Below are positions 6,339 to 7,011 of a stretch of 7,011 nt of DNA, piece by piece (the stretch's first letter is position 1; the number at the start of each line of letters is the position of its first letter). Origin of the DNA: Phycisphaeraceae bacterium (GTDB lineage Bacteria > Planctomycetota > Phycisphaerae > Phycisphaerales > Phycisphaeraceae). The DNA lies in the NCBI GenBank assembly GCA_028281215.1, contig JANQKH010000648.1:1-7011 (forward strand), written 5' to 3'. Position numbers and translations under genes: made by a program. The notes beneath the pieces are model-generated. The model saw nothing but the letters and a program-made list of their open reading frames with translations. It searched no databases and was not told the DNA's origin.

Positions 6339-6344
6339 GAGGTG
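6339..6344 (+). promoter_or_regulatory. Ribosome binding site for the SGNH-domain gene
   Basis: GAGGTG lies five bases before the ATG at 6350, with the codons that follow leading directly into a signal peptide. A TGCTATTCT sequence at 6306-6314 resembles an extended -10 element but lacks a -35 partner. Confidence 0.55.
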
Positions 6345-6349
6345 TCCTG

Positions 6350-7011
6350 ATGAAGTGTGATATAGTTCAACGACGTTCCTCCCGCGCCAAGTGCACGTTT
6401 TGGTGTTTAACCTCGCTGCTGTTGATGGCTTTTGTGATCCATCAGCCGGCACAGGGTGAGTTAACGTTGCGGCAGGGCGATCACATCAGCTACGTCGGCA
6501 ACAACCTCGCCGACCGCATGCAGCACGACGGCTGGTTGGAAACACTCATTCAGGCGCGGTTCCCCAAGCACAACCTCCAGTTCCGCAACTTGGGTTTCAC
6601 CGGCGACGAAGTAAACAAACGCCCTCGCTCGGCCAACTTCGGTTCGCCTGACCAGTGGTTGAGCAAGGTGAAGACCGACGTGGTCGTTGCCTTCTTCGGT
6701 TACCCCGAATCGTTTGCCGGCGAAGGCGGTGTCGACGCCTTTCGTCGCAACCTCGCCAGCTTTGTCGATCAGACCCGCAAGCAGAATTACAGCGGCCGCA
6801 GCAACGCCCGGGTCGTGCTGGTGTCGCCGATCGCTCATGAAGATTTGAAAAACCGACTGCTGCCGGACGGCAAGGATAACAACGCGCGGCTGGCACTTTA
6901 CGCCAAGGCGATGAGGGATGCTGCTGCGAAGATGGCAATGCCCTGTCGCATGCTTGGTCCGGTAGCATCCGGCGCCATCACCGGGCCAAGTTCTGGTCCC
7001 CGACCAGATGG
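6350..7011 (+). CDS. Secreted protein with degenerate SGNH domain, 3' end outside the window
   Basis: The frame stays open to the window end (220 codons seen). A basic start and a hydrophobic segment (TFWCLTSLLLMAFVIHQPAQG, about 16-36) form a signal peptide. The next part resembles the SGNH/GDSL-like domain that begins large planctomycete proteins with dehydrogenase-like and PVC-type heme-binding parts. Landmarks are GDHISYVGNNLADRM (43-57), ETLIQARFP, FRNLGFTGDEV (78-88), RPRSANFG, VVVAFFGYPESFAG (111-124), VVLVSPIAHEDL (155-166), LPDGKDNNARL and LYAKAM. The block I serine of GDS is missing (GNN), and Pro119 stands where I would expect Asn in block III, so hydrolase activity is doubtful. 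After about residue 198 the sequence stops resembling the family, which at that point usually has a V-P-F-V-D-like strand. The visible part includes no heme motif, so the larger architecture is inferred. Start supported by GAGGTG at 6339-6344. Confidence 0.8.
   Translation, partial: MKCDIVQRRSSRAKCTFWCLTSLLLMAFVIHQPAQGELTLRQGDHISYVGNNLADRMQHDGWLETLIQARFPKHNLQFRNLGFTGDEVNKRPRSANFGSPDQWLSKVKTDVVVAFFGYPESFAGEGGVDAFRRNLASFVDQTRKQNYSGRSNARVVLVSPIAHEDLKNRLLPDGKDNNARLALYAKAMRDAAAKMAMPCRMLGPVASGAITGPSSGPRPD
6953..7008. repeat. Two adjacent hairpin-forming inverted repeats at the window end
   Basis: CTTGGTCCGG (6953-6962) pairs with CCGGGCCAAG (6981-6990) as ten pairs including one G-T wobble, around an 18-base loop. 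One base later TCTGGTC (6992-6998) pairs perfectly with GACCAGA (7002-7008) around CCC. Both arms contain GGTC. They lie in the part of the SGNH-domain frame that no longer looks like its family. They could be a palindromic repeat or the edge of an inserted element. Confidence 0.5.

Noticed and set aside
6461..6838. A 125-residue minus-strand open frame opposite the SGNH-domain gene
   Set aside because: The + strand frame has a signal peptide, a ribosome site and family landmarks across the same bases.

Overview
The window looks like chromosomal DNA of a planctomycete (Planctomycetota; class uncertain, possibly a relative of Phycisphaerae or Pirellulales). The argument rests on the combination of genes: a secreted type I sulfatase, a prepilin-like type II secretion protein ending in a GGNVG-x-LD-x-SV-x-WK block, a secreted YdjY-domain protein, and the start of a protein with a degenerate SGNH domain of the kind found at the N terminus of large planctomycete PVC-type heme-binding or dehydrogenase proteins. 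Most genes are GC-rich at third positions. Several starts have good Shine-Dalgarno sites and others have none. These assignments come from recognising sequence patterns, without a database search.

Layout, left to right. Thiol peroxidase (75-587, +) ends in a strong intrinsic terminator (614-645). A small NTF2-like lipoprotein (685-1194, +) faces the sulfatase (1228-2760, -). The sulfatase is divergent from a GT-B glycosyltransferase (2821-4050, +) across a 60-bp spacer. The glycosyltransferase meets the prepilin-like gene (4055-4795, -) with only 4 bp between stop codons, and a perfect hairpin sits on the junction. Upstream of the prepilin gene on the same strand is the YdjY-domain gene (4835-5605, -). 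Then come a small Trp-rich unknown protein (5768-6025, +), a tRNA-Arg(CCG) gene (6136-6209, +) with a consensus TATAAT box just upstream, and the 5' part of the SGNH-domain gene (6350 to the window end, +).

Most genes stand alone or form convergent or divergent pairs. The only possible operon is the YdjY-domain and prepilin-like pair, and even there a -10-like box precedes the second gene. Four products carry export or lipoprotein signals and the prepilin-like protein is membrane-anchored, so the region is dominated by the cell envelope. No shared pathway is evident. I found no CRISPR array, no transposase and no recognisable defence or biosynthetic system. The most unusual signals are the last ~70 bases, where the SGNH reading frame stops resembling its family and the DNA folds into two adjacent hairpins, and the small Trp-rich protein next to the tRNA.
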